A program made the position numbers and the translations under genes. Positions 1 through 9,377 of a stretch of DNA of 64,000 bases are shown here, one piece after another. The notes beneath the pieces were generated by a model. The model had not been told where the DNA came from. It did not search any database and worked only from the letters and a program-made list of their open reading frames with translations. Position 1 is the first letter of the stretch, and every line of letters starts with the position of its first letter. The stretch comes from Halobacillus halophilus (GTDB taxonomy: Bacteria; Bacillota; Bacilli; Bacillales; Halobacillaceae): contig NZ_JAIVAL010000005.1 of the NCBI RefSeq assembly GCF_020171985.1, positions 186,001-250,000 of the forward strand, read 5' to 3'.

Positions 1-420
1 TTTATTAATAAACGTGAAAATCGGAATGCCCCTCATTTTACATACTTTAAATAATTTTAGTGTTTGGGCTTCAATTCCTTTGGTTCCATCGATTACCATA
101 ACTACACTGTCAACAGCAGTCAGGGTACGATACGTATCTTCACTGAAATCTTCGTGCCCTGGTGTATCAAGTATATTAACCTGGTAGCCTTTGTAAGGAA
201 AATTCATTACACTGGAAGTAACGGAAATTCCTCTCTGCTTCTCAATCTCCATCCAGTCAGAGGTAGCGAATTTTCCTGACTTTTTACCTTTCACTGTACC
301 AGCCGAACGAATGAGATTACCGAATAACAGCATTTTCTCAGTCATGGTCGTTTTCCCAGCGTCAGGGTGGGATATAATAGCAAACGTACGGCGTTTTTTC
401 ATTTCGTCTTGAATATTCAT
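1..420 (-). CDS. prfC: Peptide chain release factor 3 (N-terminal part, cut by window edge)
   Basis: RF3 is the translational GTPase that removes RF1/RF2 from the ribosome after peptide release. The 140 codons present show the P-loop SHPDAGKT (about residues 17-24), the switch motif RGISVTSS (63-70) and the G3 motif DTPGHEDF (85-92). The RF3-type P-loop, with Pro-Asp where EF-G has Ala-His, separates it from EF-G. The ATG at 418-420 follows a good ribosome binding site (GGAGGATATGACG). The gene runs off the left edge, so the C-terminal domains are not seen. A terminator-like hairpin lies in its own leader, about 85-110 bases upstream. Confidence 0.95.
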   Translation of the reverse strand, partial: MNIQDEMKKRRTFAIISHPDAGKTTMTEKMLLFGNLIRSAGTVKGKKSGKFATSDWMEIEKQRGISVTSSVMNFPYKGYQVNILDTPGHEDFSEDTYRTLTAVDSVVMVIDGTKGIEAQTLKLFKVCKMRGIPIFTFINK

Positions 421-502
421 CGTCATATCCTCCATATTATTATTCATTCGGGTGACTTACGTAAGGTAGGATATACGTATCACATTGGCCGATTCACTCC
501 AT

Positions 503-529
503 AAAAAAACCGCTCACTCGATTGAGCAG
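503..529 (-). terminator. Terminator-like hairpin inside the prfC leader
   Basis: On the minus strand a 7-bp stem (CTGCTCA pairing with TGAGCGG, one G-T pair) and a 6-nt loop are followed by seven T. No minus-strand gene lies upstream, because the next gene to the right is on the plus strand. The hairpin therefore falls between any prfC promoter and its start codon and could act as an attenuator. It could also be a leftover terminator; no alternative anti-terminator fold was obvious by eye. Confidence 0.6.
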
Positions 530-622
530 TAATCTCGAATTTATAAAACTCATACTTTGAAAGTTAGCACAACCATGCATTAAAATCAATCAAGAATCAA
601 TGAGATCCCCTATTTTCGCTTG

Positions 623-679
623 CATAAATTCCCACCTCAGGTCATCCATATCCTGGAAGACCTGAGGTGGGAATTTATG
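623..679. repeat. Intergenic palindrome family, copy A
   Basis: Arms 623-648 and 654-679 (26 bp, one mismatch) flank the loop TATCC. The inner part is the family core (ACCTCAGGTCATCCA). The outer part (CATAAATTCCC pairing with GGGAATTTATG) is specific to this copy yet fully self-complementary. It lies between the divergent prfC and SNF2 genes, upstream of both. Confidence 0.85.
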
Positions 680-725
680 GGGGACCCGAGGTAACAGATA
701 TAGTCAATTATCATCTGGTCAAACC

Positions 726-734
726 TGTTATAAT
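726..734 (+). promoter_or_regulatory. Extended -10 promoter of the SNF2 helicase gene
   Basis: TGTTATAAT is a consensus extended -10 element (TGn plus TATAAT). No strong -35 box sits at the right distance, which is usual for extended -10 promoters. Transcription would start near 741, which excludes in-frame ATG codons upstream of 741 as starts of the helicase. Confidence 0.65.
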
Positions 735-765
735 AGAGGAAATACTGATAGTAAGGATGCCATTT

Positions 766-3700
766 ATGCAATCGTACTTATTACAACCAAGTGATATCAA
801 GAAAATAACCGGCCACACTTTTTATAAACGTGGTAAACAATATTATGAATCAAAGAAAGTCTATGGACTTTCATATAATGGAGCTATTCGCTCCTGGAGA
901 GCGGTCGTTGCAGGGACGCACGATTACGAAGTGCGTGTTTTCTTTTTTGAAGAGGATGATGTCGAAGCCACCTGCGAATGTGAAGCTTATAATAATTACT
1001 ATACCTGTAAACATATCGCTGCCGTCTTAATAGCTATCCGTGAACGCGCCCTGGAAGAACTAGGGCCCAAACTGGCCGTAAAGGGTCGCCAGGCGAAGAA
1101 AGAAACCAACCATGATCGCCTGTTTGCCATGCGTTTATTTGAAACTTTCCGACAGCGCCAGGAAAACCGACAGGCAGATGGTATGAAGAAGCCCATTCAA
1201 ATTCAATACTTCCTTCATCTACATTCTATGCTAGGGACAAAGAGTTTAAGTGTTGAATTAAAGTTTGGAGAAGGCTATCCATATGTTATAAAAGACATTC
1301 GTGAGCTACTTGAGCATATTCAGAAAGATCAGCCTTACAAAATATCCAAAAAGTTCACATTCGACCCAGCCGAGCACGTTTTCGAAGAAAAAGATAAGGA
1401 GATCCTGTCTCTATTACAGCAAGCCTATGAGCAAGAACGTTTTTACGAGCAACAATGGACACAAAATGATAAAAAAACGCTGCGTATCTCTCCGGTGCTG
1501 GCTCAAAACCTACTGCCCAGGCTTGAGGAGCAGCAAGCACAAGTGTCTGTTAAAGGCGAGCTTACTGGTCCTCTGCGCTATAAAACGGAATTCCCTGAGC
1601 TCTCTTTTTATATATCGGAAGAGCGCGGTCATTTTCATATGCATATGAACCATTTGAAGAACTATGATTATTTAGCTGAATATCATCTTCTTTACAAGGA
1701 AGGTACGTTCTATGCGCTCGATCCACAAAAAGAGGAAGTGCTCGGAACGCTATACACTCTTCTTCCTTATAATTCGAATGGAAACCATACCGTGAGTCAC
1801 TCTGATATGGAAGGCATTGTTTCTTATGTACTTCCGGAGCTTGAGACCATCGCCGAAGTACAGCTGGATCAAACAGCACAGAAAAAAATCAGTCAGCATC
1901 CGCTGCATGCAGAAGTTTACTTGGATTTCTTCCAGTGGACACTGACGATTAATGTCCGTTTCCGCTATGGAGACCTGATAATTGATCCTTTTAAACAGAA
2001 TGCTGCTCCCAACCAGACCATTGTTCAGCGTAACAGTACAATAGAACAGTCCATCATACAAATTATTGAATCTGCCGAATTTAAATTTGATGGAGAAATC
2101 GTTTATATTGAAGAAGAAGAAGCCCTTGACACTTTCTTTTCCGAGTACTTACAAAAATTGAAAGAGTATGCTGAGGTTTATCTATCTTCTTCTGTCCGCT
2201 CCCTGCTTGCCGAACAGGATCATGAGCTCAAACCATCTGTTCAAATGGAAAGTGATGGAAGCTGGCTCGACATCAGTTTCGGTATTGATGGAATAAGTTC
2301 AGAGGACGTAAGCGCTGCAATGAAAGCAGCGATTGAGCGCAAAAAATATTATCGCCTCTCTGATGGAAGTTTGCTTTCATTGACCACAGAATCCTTTGAG
2401 CGTTTTCAGAGGTTGGCGGACGAACTCGATATCTCAGCAAAGGATATTGACAGCAGTGAGCTGCATGTTTCCCAGGCACGTTCACTGCAAGTTGATGATG
2501 TATTGCAGCCGGAAGAATCAGAGAGAGATCAAAAATTTACTAAACTTGTAGAGCGTCTTCAGTCTCCAGAAACATTTAATTTAAATAAACCAGCAGGTTT
2601 ACAAGCAGATCTACGTCCTTATCAGATGACTGGATTCCGTTGGATGAAAACCCTTGCTACCTATGGATTAGGCGGGATTCTTGCAGATGATATGGGGCTA
2701 GGTAAAACCATTCAAGCTATTACTTTTCTTCTTCATGAAAAAGAAGAGGGCGCACTAAATGCACCCGTCTTAATTATTACACCAGCTTCACTCGTTTATA
2801 ATTGGAAAAAGGAACTCGAAAAGTTTGCACCAGAATTGTCCGTCCAGATCATATCGGGAGATCCAATCGCTCGTCAGCAGTTGATTACAGAGGGATCAGC
2901 AGACGTTTGGATTACCTCCTATCCTCTGCTTCGTCAAGATACGAAGTTTTATGAATCGACTCAATTTCACGCTATGATTCTGGACGAATCACAAGCTATA
3001 AAAAATGATACAACCAAGACTGCTTCAGCGGTTCGAACGATTCGCTCCAGGCATCGTTTTGCTTTAAGTGGTACACCTATTGAAAATTCACTTCAGGAGC
3101 TCTGGTCGATTTTCAGAGCTATTATGCCTGGATTTTACACAAGTAAGAAGAAATTCATGCAGATGAAGCCGGAGAAAATTGCCCGCATGACCCGCCCCTT
3201 TATACTCCGGCGCATGAAAACCGAAGTCCTGGATGAACTTCCGGATAAAATTGACACGGTACAGTATTCAGAACTTACCCGCGAACAAAAAGAGGTATAT
3301 CTGGCCTATTTAGAACGTATTCAAAACGATATTCAGGAAACCATTGCTACAAAAGGAATTCAGCGAGGAAAAATTGAAATCCTTGCCGGTCTCACACGCT
3401 TGAGACAAATTTGCTGTCACCCTTCTCTTTTCCTTGAGAATTACGAAGGCGGGTCCGGTAAATTGGACCAACTGAAAGAGCTGGCTCACGAAATGAAAGA
3501 AAGCGGACACCGCTTACTCATTTTTTCCCAATTTTCCAGTATGCTGACGTTATTGCATAACGAACTCTCTAACGATGGTATTGACGGATTCTATTTAGAC
3601 GGAAGTACGAAAGCTGACAAACGAATGGAGATGGTGGATCAGTTCAACCAGGGAGAAAAAGATGCCTTCTTTATCTCCTTGAAAGCCGGAGGAACAGGCT

Positions 3701-3963
3701 TGAACCTGACTGGTGCGGATACTGTAATTTTATATGATTTATGGTGGAACCCGGCGATTGAAGAACAAGCTGCAGGCCGGGCTCATCGAATTGGGCAGGA
3801 AAGAGTTGTACAAGTAATCCGTATGATTTCTGAAGGCACCATTGAAGAACGCATTTACCAATTGCAGCAAAAGAAACGAGATCTCGTTGACCAAATCATT
3901 CAGCCAGGAGAGTCGATGCTCACCTCATTAAGTGAAGAGGAGATTCAAGAACTATTTAAGTAA
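766..3963 (+). CDS. SWIM-zinc-finger SNF2-family DNA-dependent ATPase/helicase (YwqA-like)
   Basis: This is a superfamily 2 (Swi2/Snf2) ATP-dependent DNA translocase of about 1065 residues, of the bacterial type carrying a SWIM zinc finger. The CxC...CxH finger is at about C70, C72, C81 and H83. Motif I (DDMGLGKT) is near 640-650, the motif II variant DESQ near 740, then SGTPIENS, and the C-terminal helicase lobe ends with AAGRAHRIGQ near 1000. The open frame continues upstream to 667, but the extended -10 promoter at 726-734 places the start downstream. ATG 766, with AAGGA 8-9 bases upstream, fits best; ATG 757 is possible. The cellular role is unknown; relatives are thought to act in repair or transcription restart. 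Confidence 0.9.
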   Translation: MQSYLLQPSDIKKITGHTFYKRGKQYYESKKVYGLSYNGAIRSWRAVVAGTHDYEVRVFFFEEDDVEATCECEAYNNYYTCKHIAAVLIAIRERALEELGPKLAVKGRQAKKETNHDRLFAMRLFETFRQRQENRQADGMKKPIQIQYFLHLHSMLGTKSLSVELKFGEGYPYVIKDIRELLEHIQKDQPYKISKKFTFDPAEHVFEEKDKEILSLLQQAYEQERFYEQQWTQNDKKTLRISPVLAQNLLPRLEEQQAQVSVKGELTGPLRYKTEFPELSFYISEERGHFHMHMNHLKNYDYLAEYHLLYKEGTFYALDPQKEEVLGTLYTLLPYNSNGNHTVSHSDMEGIVSYVLPELETIAEVQLDQTAQKKISQHPLHAEVYLDFFQWTLTINVRFRYGDLIIDPFKQNAAPNQTIVQRNSTIEQSIIQIIESAEFKFDGEIVYIEEEEALDTFFSEYLQKLKEYAEVYLSSSVRSLLAEQDHELKPSVQMESDGSWLDISFGIDGISSEDVSAAMKAAIERKKYYRLSDGSLLSLTTESFERFQRLADELDISAKDIDSSELHVSQARSLQVDDVLQPEESERDQKFTKLVERLQSPETFNLNKPAGLQADLRPYQMTGFRWMKTLATYGLGGILADDMGLGKTIQAITFLLHEKEEGALNAPVLIITPASLVYNWKKELEKFAPELSVQIISGDPIARQQLITEGSADVWITSYPLLRQDTKFYESTQFHAMILDESQAIKNDTTKTASAVRTIRSRHRFALSGTPIENSLQELWSIFRAIMPGFYTSKKKFMQMKPEKIARMTRPFILRRMKTEVLDELPDKIDTVQYSELTREQKEVYLAYLERIQNDIQETIATKGIQRGKIEILAGLTRLRQICCHPSLFLENYEGGSGKLDQLKELAHEMKESGHRLLIFSQFSSMLTLLHNELSNDGIDGFYLDGSTKADKRMEMVDQFNQGEKDAFFISLKAGGTGLNLTGADTVILYDLWWNPAIEEQAAGRAHRIGQERVVQVIRMISEGTIEERIYQLQQKKRDLVDQIIQPGESMLTSLSEEEIQELFK

Positions 3964-4044
3964 TAAAACCCTGACTCTAAAATAGCTAATCAATTCCACA
4001 ACCAAAGAAGCCTTTTTTCATTTTTTATTCAGAGGAACTCCATT

Positions 4045-4077
4045 AAAAAAACCTCGCTGTTCACAGCGAGGTTTTTT
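4045..4077. terminator. Bidirectional terminator between the SNF2 and ctaA-like genes
   Basis: AACCTCGCTG and CAGCGAGGTT pair around a 4-nt loop, with an A-run on the left and a T-run on the right. It can end transcription from both converging genes. Confidence 0.9.
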
Positions 4078-4082
4078 CATCA

Positions 4083-4964
4083 TTAAATAGGTTTCTTTTG
4101 CAGTTTAAACCAGTAACCGCCCAGTATGCTTGCTCCAATAACCATGGTGACCGTAGAAAGAATCATGTGAATAGATGAGGCTACCACAACGTTTCCGGTT
4201 ACTACAATCACAAATCCTACTACTGCATTTAATAGCAGTGAAAATAGATAGAGCCAGGAGAGTGTTACATGGTATTTGAATTTAGATGCGTATATAACAA
4301 ACCATACGGCCGCTACTAATATTACAATGGTTGCAACCCAGTGAAGAGAATATACCATATTAGCAATCGCTTCACTTTTAATCAGATACTCAACCGCCGG
4401 GATATCAAGCATAACATTACTCGCACGGCTGTGTTTGAAGAAGGCCCCTAAAATGACTTGCATAACGTAGATACTGAAACCTATTAAAAACGTCTTGTAG
4501 CTCATCGATATGGTAGACCAGCTCGTCCGCCCGAGCTCAATTTTTTTCTCGTGAAGGCTGTAGCTTAGAAGGACAAGCACAATTAACAAGATTTGGCTGA
4601 ATGTTACATCAAGCGTGGTAAAACCTGGAGGCGTACCGAGAAGAACATTAAAGCCTCCAACTAAGGATTGAAATACCAGTAACCCTAAACTCGATATAGC
4701 CAGAATAAGCACGGACTTTCGTTTACGGTGTACATATAATGCACCGATCGCATTAATGAACGTAAGCATGGCGAGTAAAGGAACCATTAGCCGGTGAGAA
4801 TATTCTATAAGAACGTGATAATCAGTGAAATCCGGTATGACTGAACCATTACAGAATGGCCAGGAGGTTCCACACGCATCCCCGGAATTTGTCGCCACAA
4901 CAAGATTTCCAAGAATAAGAGCGAGGAACGTTACAAACGTAGTTAAAATTGAAAATTTCTTCAT
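4083..4964 (-). CDS. ctaA: Divergent heme A synthase (CtaA/COX15 family)
   Basis: CtaA oxidises the C8 methyl of heme O to make heme A for cytochrome aa3 oxidase. This 293-residue protein has the usual eight hydrophobic segments and the first-loop cysteine pair (C31, C38). It keeps the catalytic Glu and the first heme-ligand His (E54, H57) plus two C-terminal histidines (H208, H266). Compared from memory with B. subtilis CtaA, the second ligand position carries Asp (D119) instead of His, and the second extracytoplasmic Cys pair is absent. It stands alone, with no ctaB or cta oxidase genes beside it. It may be a paralogue with altered activity. Start: ATG 4964 behind AAAGGG. Confidence 0.75.
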   Translation of the reverse strand: MKKFSILTTFVTFLALILGNLVVATNSGDACGTSWPFCNGSVIPDFTDYHVLIEYSHRLMVPLLAMLTFINAIGALYVHRKRKSVLILAISSLGLLVFQSLVGGFNVLLGTPPGFTTLDVTFSQILLIVLVLLSYSLHEKKIELGRTSWSTISMSYKTFLIGFSIYVMQVILGAFFKHSRASNVMLDIPAVEYLIKSEAIANMVYSLHWVATIVILVAAVWFVIYASKFKYHVTLSWLYLFSLLLNAVVGFVIVVTGNVVVASSIHMILSTVTMVIGASILGGYWFKLQKKPI

Positions 4965-5072
4965 CGTCTTACCCTTTCTCTATATATAATGACGATCGTC
5001 AATACATTGCATCATTCATTTAAAATCATATCATGAAAGTCGAATAATAGAGAATGATAAACCCCATCATGC

Positions 5073-5627
5073 TCATGAACTTTTTGTGAACGAATGCTTT
5101 TTTCGGATTTTCTTCACAATTAAATAAACGAGGGAGAGAACAATGAGAACCATATTGATCAATGAGAAAATGCCTGCATAATGATCTTCATCCCAATAAG
5201 ATACCCTGCTTCTGAAAATATAGGAGCTGACAGGATAAAATAACGGAACGGCATCCTCCACGTGAGTAAGCAGGTCAACCACAACGTGCCCAAGCCAGCC
5301 ATACATGAGGGCAGACCATTTTGTGAGCTTACGGCCCTTCCACACGAGTACAACCACGAATATAACCATCCATATAAATATAGAATGACCAGCCTGCCGC
5401 AGAATACTCACTACTGGATGTTCAAATAAGTCATGAACAATACTAAACAGTGACTTTAATGGATCAGGATCATCTACGACCTGAAAAGCGTTACGTGAAA
5501 TACATAAATATAGAAACATCACATAATATACGATATCTGGTAAAATGCTCCCGAATATAAACCAGGGGGTGTGTTTCTGTTTTCGACTCACAAAAAAAGT
5601 CCAGTACCCATGGTGAAGTGTATTCAT
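5073..5627 (-). CDS. Membrane-bound metal-dependent hydrolase-like protein (DUF457/YdjM type)
   Basis: The 184-residue protein has several membrane segments and a scattered His/Asp pattern typical of the DUF457/YdjM-like family: an N-terminal HH, a GSILPDI motif, AGHS mid-protein and GWLGHVVVDLLTH. Members are annotated as membrane-bound metal-dependent hydrolases, but substrates are generally unknown. It has its own ATG with a GGGGAGAC-type binding site and stands between the ctaA-like gene and the PGA operon terminator. The family call is from motif memory and its function here is unknown. Confidence 0.55.
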   Translation of the reverse strand: MNTLHHGYWTFFVSRKQKHTPWFIFGSILPDIVYYVMFLYLCISRNAFQVVDDPDPLKSLFSIVHDLFEHPVVSILRQAGHSIFIWMVIFVVVLVWKGRKLTKWSALMYGWLGHVVVDLLTHVEDAVPLFYPVSSYIFRSRVSYWDEDHYAGIFSLINMVLIVLSLVYLIVKKIRKKHSFTKSS

Positions 5628-5732
5628 TTCATCGTCTCCCCTCTATTAGCTTGCAGCACACTTGTATTCGTCTGAGTGAGACTAAGAAAAACAAAGATGA
5701 CCGGAAAAAAGAGTAGTTGGCTCTCATAGAAA

Positions 5733-5762
5733 AAGCCCACCTTGGATCAAAAAGGTGGGCTT
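5733..5762 (-). terminator. Terminator of the poly-gamma-glutamate operon
   Basis: AAGCCCACCTT pairs with AAGGTGGGCTT, and on the minus strand the stem is followed by a T-run. It sits 24 bases beyond the gamma-glutamyltransferase stop. Confidence 0.9.
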
Positions 5763-5785
5763 AATTGGCTCAGTTACTCTCTATC

Positions 5786-7612
5786 TTAATTACCAGAATC
5801 ATTGGCAATTTTCCATGTTCCAAGACGTCTTGGATCTCCGCCTCCATACATCTGGGTCACATCCCCATTCGTACGAATGCCTAGACCTTGTATGCCTCCA
5901 TAGAATACGGGAGAATCGTGCGTGATAACAGAGTAATCCATTTCACTTCTCAAACGGTTTACAGCTGCCTGATCCACCATGTTTTCCAAGTGGACCACGT
6001 TATCTGCCGTATAGAATCGAGAACGGCTGATTGCCTGCTGGAGTGTAAGCTTTTCGCCTTCCTCCGTTACTCCATATTCATATTGAATCAGAGCTTGCAG
6101 AAGCATAGCTGGAATTCTTGATCCACCCGGTGAACCAATACCCAGCACTGCACGACCGTCTTCAGCAAAGACTAATGGAGATACGAAAGAACGAGGCCGC
6201 TTACCAGGCTCATAGTCGTTCATAGCACCATCTACAGTGTCAAAGTTACTCATTTGATGGTTCATAAAGAACCCTTCAATATAGCGACCAGATCCAAAGA
6301 ATTTCCCGAGTGAGTTTGTCGCAGAAACCATCATGCCATTCTTATCCACTACGACGAAATGAGTAGTGTTTCTGGAATCTGCTTTTTCACCAGGAGATGT
6401 AAGGATTTCAGCTGAACTGGTAAGCTCCTGACCTCCTACACCGAATTCTTCTTCAAACAACTGATTGGAATAACTTTCAGATGTTAGCTTCTCCTGGTTT
6501 ACGTCCACAAACTGAGGATCTCCAAGAGTATGAACACGGTCCGAATAGACACGGTTCACAATCTTATTTACAAGATGAATATAAATATCTTTATATTGAG
6601 GCTGGTTTACGACTTCCTGCATATTTTCCGGCATGTTTCCAGCTAAAAATGCGGGAAGCTCACCATTTTCATTTTCAAATTCTGTTCTCAGGACTTTATC
6701 CAGATTTTTTTCTAATTTCTCAAGCATTTGAAGAGCCTGAATAACAATGATACCGGAAGTCGGTGATGATCCAGCAAAGACTTGCTGACCATTAAAGTTA
6801 CCAGACGGTGCTACACGCTCTCCAACTTCATAAGATGCCAGGTCATTCGGTCCGAAATTTACCTGCTGTTTAATCTGCTCTGCTATTTCACCTTCATAAA
6901 ATGATTCAGGTCCGTTTTCCTGAAGAGTTTTCAAGGTGTTAGCCAGTTCATCCTGTACAAGCGTATCGTTAATTTCTAACGCACGACCTTCTGGATAGAA
7001 CTTATTAGATATAGCGGGATCTTCGTTTCCGCTTTGGATAAATCGTCTGGAATTTTGAAGTTGTTCGTGAAAGATCCGGCCGACTTTTACTCCATCTTGA
7101 CTATGAGTCACCGCATCATCCAACAATGTACTCCAATCCATGTTATTTCCATAATCCTCATAAATAGCGCCCATTCCTTTAACAAATCCGGGCACAGCTA
7201 TATCTCTTTCGGGTCTCGCACCGCTTAGAGGAGCTGCTTCTCTATAGTCATAGGTTTTAGCTCCTTCGCCAGGTTCGTGTACAATCATCTGGCCGCCGCC
7301 GCCCATTCCTGATCCATAAGGTTCAACTACGTTCAAGACAAACGATACAGCGATGGCTGCTTCTGCTGCATTACCGCCTTCATCCAATACTTTCATTCCG
7401 GCTTCAACCGCTAGTGGGTGAACAGCACTTACGCCGTACACTTTAGAAGCATTTTCGCCATCTGCGTTGCTTACCTCCACTGTTTCTGCTCGATCTTCTA
7501 CCGTATAAGGCTCACGGAACTGGTCGAATTCTTCTTCGAAATAAAAGTTCCAACCTATCAGTCCTATAAAGACAATCGCGGCAATGGTGTAGGTGATTTT
7601 CAAATAATTCAA
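5786..7612 (-). CDS. Gamma-glutamyltransferase, CapD-like, fourth gene of the PGA operon
   Basis: This Ntn-hydrolase-fold gamma-glutamyltransferase of 608 residues is normally made as a proenzyme that self-cleaves before a Thr nucleophile. The motif NTTHF places the nucleophile at about T416. YREAAP (R124) matches the glutamate-carboxylate-binding Arg, and GSPGGSRI at about 492-499 is the oxyanion region. An N-terminal hydrophobic segment (about residues 8-21) without a clear cleavage site suggests a membrane tether with the catalytic part outside. It lies 13 bp after pgsA, like capD in the B. anthracis capBCADE operon, where CapD anchors PGA to peptidoglycan. Here it could anchor, trim or degrade PGA; sequence alone does not decide. 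Confidence 0.85.
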   Translation of the reverse strand: MNYLKITYTIAAIVFIGLIGWNFYFEEEFDQFREPYTVEDRAETVEVSNADGENASKVYGVSAVHPLAVEAGMKVLDEGGNAAEAAIAVSFVLNVVEPYGSGMGGGGQMIVHEPGEGAKTYDYREAAPLSGARPERDIAVPGFVKGMGAIYEDYGNNMDWSTLLDDAVTHSQDGVKVGRIFHEQLQNSRRFIQSGNEDPAISNKFYPEGRALEINDTLVQDELANTLKTLQENGPESFYEGEIAEQIKQQVNFGPNDLASYEVGERVAPSGNFNGQQVFAGSSPTSGIIVIQALQMLEKLEKNLDKVLRTEFENENGELPAFLAGNMPENMQEVVNQPQYKDIYIHLVNKIVNRVYSDRVHTLGDPQFVDVNQEKLTSESYSNQLFEEEFGVGGQELTSSAEILTSPGEKADSRNTTHFVVVDKNGMMVSATNSLGKFFGSGRYIEGFFMNHQMSNFDTVDGAMNDYEPGKRPRSFVSPLVFAEDGRAVLGIGSPGGSRIPAMLLQALIQYEYGVTEEGEKLTLQQAISRSRFYTADNVVHLENMVDQAAVNRLRSEMDYSVITHDSPVFYGGIQGLGIRTNGDVTQMYGGGDPRRLGTWKIANDSGN

Positions 7613-7625
7613 GGCACCAGCCCTC

Positions 7626-8882
7626 CTATCCTTCTATTACTCCAGCTTTTTTCAAATCAATAACTAAACGGTCGTCTTCCATGCGCCAATACTCATTGTC
7701 TAACTCCTTGCGAAGGGTTCGGAAAATTCGAAAGTCTCTCAAAGGTTTCAAGAGTCCATTCGTTTCCCGGGGACGAGTATCCGAAATCTGCATGGGTACA
7801 AAGGATAGTTCAGCTCCACCATCAGTCAGAAAATCCATTTGGGCCATAGTCGAGTCCCTCGTTCTTGTCCAACCCTGGTCAAAAACGAAGTTTCCTAGAC
7901 TGTTCATAACAATGGCTGTATTTCCATTATCCTGTGGATTATTTGGGTCGCCTTCCACTTGCACGCGCGTAACAGGCTCAATCACGTGGGGATGGTGCCC
8001 AATAATAACATCAGCCCCCATATCTGCCATGAGATACGACAGTGTTTCCTGTTCCTGACTAGTGCCTCCTGCATACTCATCACCCCAGTGAGAGTGAACC
8101 ATAACCACGTCGGCATTTTCATTAGCCTCACGAATACGGTTTTGGAGGACTCCCAGTCCGGAACCGGTAAGTACACCACCTACATATTCGCTTGCACTAT
8201 ATCCCTGTACATAAACATCCGTAAAACCAAGCATGGCTATCTTTCGACCATTTGCTTCATAATAATGAATTTTACCAGCATCGGTTTGGGCTTCATCCTC
8301 AGGAAAAAGATCTTCAGAAGGATCCAATGCTTTACCTATCCCAAGTAAGTCTATATCCAGAGGCCCCATGTTCTGGATGGTTTCCTCAAGAGATAGACTT
8401 CCATAGTCCATCGTATGGTTGTTCGCTAAGTTTACAGAGTCGAAACCGGCTTTTGCAACGGCTTCCCCTGCTCCTTTATCCGAGTATAGGTGAATAGCTT
8501 TATTGCGGAGCTCAAAATCCTCCATATCCTTTTCTATTTCAGGATTATCCGCATCAATAACCGGGTTTTCAAAGTTCCCTGTTGTATGATCTGACTCTTC
8601 AATAAAAGGCTCTACATATTCAAATACACGACCAATTGGCTCTCCACTTCTCTCAGCTGCTTCACGTACGTGACGGCCAAGCATCATATCGCCCACCATG
8701 GATACTCTGTACTCCACATCGTCAGGCCTCGTATCTCCGGGCATCGGTGGACGGTCAATCCATTCATGACCAAAAAAAGGTATAGCTAGTAGAGCCGCAA
8801 CAATGAGCGAGTGGGGGGCAGCTTTTTTCTTGTGCTTTTTAGTCCATACTTTCATTTTGTACTTTATATCATTCTCGTTCAT
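7626..8882 (-). CDS. pgsA: Poly-gamma-glutamate synthesis protein PgsA/CapA
   Basis: PgsA/CapA is the extracytoplasmic, membrane-anchored subunit of the PGA synthase complex and has a metallophosphoesterase-like fold. The 418-residue protein has an N-terminal positive stretch and one membrane anchor (about residues 26-38). The PGA_cap signatures follow: VGDMMLGRHV, NFENPV, LANNHTMDYG, GHHPHVIEP and NSLGNFVFDQ. It lies 13 bp upstream of the transferase and 13 bp downstream of pgsC, clearly in one operon. Confidence 0.95.
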   Translation of the reverse strand: MNENDIKYKMKVWTKKHKKKAAPHSLIVAALLAIPFFGHEWIDRPPMPGDTRPDDVEYRVSMVGDMMLGRHVREAAERSGEPIGRVFEYVEPFIEESDHTTGNFENPVIDADNPEIEKDMEDFELRNKAIHLYSDKGAGEAVAKAGFDSVNLANNHTMDYGSLSLEETIQNMGPLDIDLLGIGKALDPSEDLFPEDEAQTDAGKIHYYEANGRKIAMLGFTDVYVQGYSASEYVGGVLTGSGLGVLQNRIREANENADVVMVHSHWGDEYAGGTSQEQETLSYLMADMGADVIIGHHPHVIEPVTRVQVEGDPNNPQDNGNTAIVMNSLGNFVFDQGWTRTRDSTMAQMDFLTDGGAELSFVPMQISDTRPRETNGLLKPLRDFRIFRTLRKELDNEYWRMEDDRLVIDLKKAGVIEG

Positions 8883-8895
8883 AAAAAATGCTCCT

Positions 8896-9345
8896 CTAAA
8901 TCAAGTTATAAACTGTAATGGCCACGAACGTAAGGAAGGCAATGACGAATGTAGCACTAAAGGTCGGGAGTACTCCCTGTTTTTGGATCGAATTCGCTAT
9001 AAGTCCCGGTACAATAACCCCGATCCCCCGAAGCTCCATCGTGGGGAATGGGGTGAGCGGATACAGATAATCCATTGACATCTTCATCAAAACCCCTACT
9101 GTAAGCATGGCCGCAAATTTACGGCGTCCATAAAGCACAGTAAACCGAGAAAGCACCTGTGAAACTATTAAATACGTTAATAAACTAATTAATCCGACTA
9201 CTAATACATACATAACCTGATCAAAAATCAAAGCTACATACCCAGGAACTACCAAACCAGCTGGTACCACCCCTGTTTTCTCAGAGTATAATAAACTCAA
9301 CAACACACCTACAACTATTGCAATATATAAATCTGTACCGAACAC
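8896..9345 (-). CDS. pgsC: Poly-gamma-glutamate synthase subunit PgsC/CapC
   Basis: PgsC is the integral-membrane partner of the PgsB ligase in PGA polymerisation and export. The product is 149 residues, the usual family length, and is almost entirely hydrophobic with about four to five membrane segments. It begins with the typical start (MFGTDLYIAIVVGVLLSLLY) and the motif GLVVPGY. It lies between pgsB and pgsA in the conserved order. Confidence 0.95.
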   Translation of the reverse strand: MFGTDLYIAIVVGVLLSLLYSEKTGVVPAGLVVPGYVALIFDQVMYVLVVGLISLLTYLIVSQVLSRFTVLYGRRKFAAMLTVGVLMKMSMDYLYPLTPFPTMELRGIGVIVPGLIANSIQKQGVLPTFSATFVIAFLTFVAITVYNLI

Positions 9346-9377
9346 GACAACTCCAACTCCTTTAGCGGTATTTCACT

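Noticed and set aside
667-765. N-terminal extension of the SNF2 helicase reading frame from 667
   Set aside because: It begins inside the right arm of palindrome copy A, has no ribosome site, and lies upstream of the extended -10 promoter at 726-734, so it would not be in the transcript.
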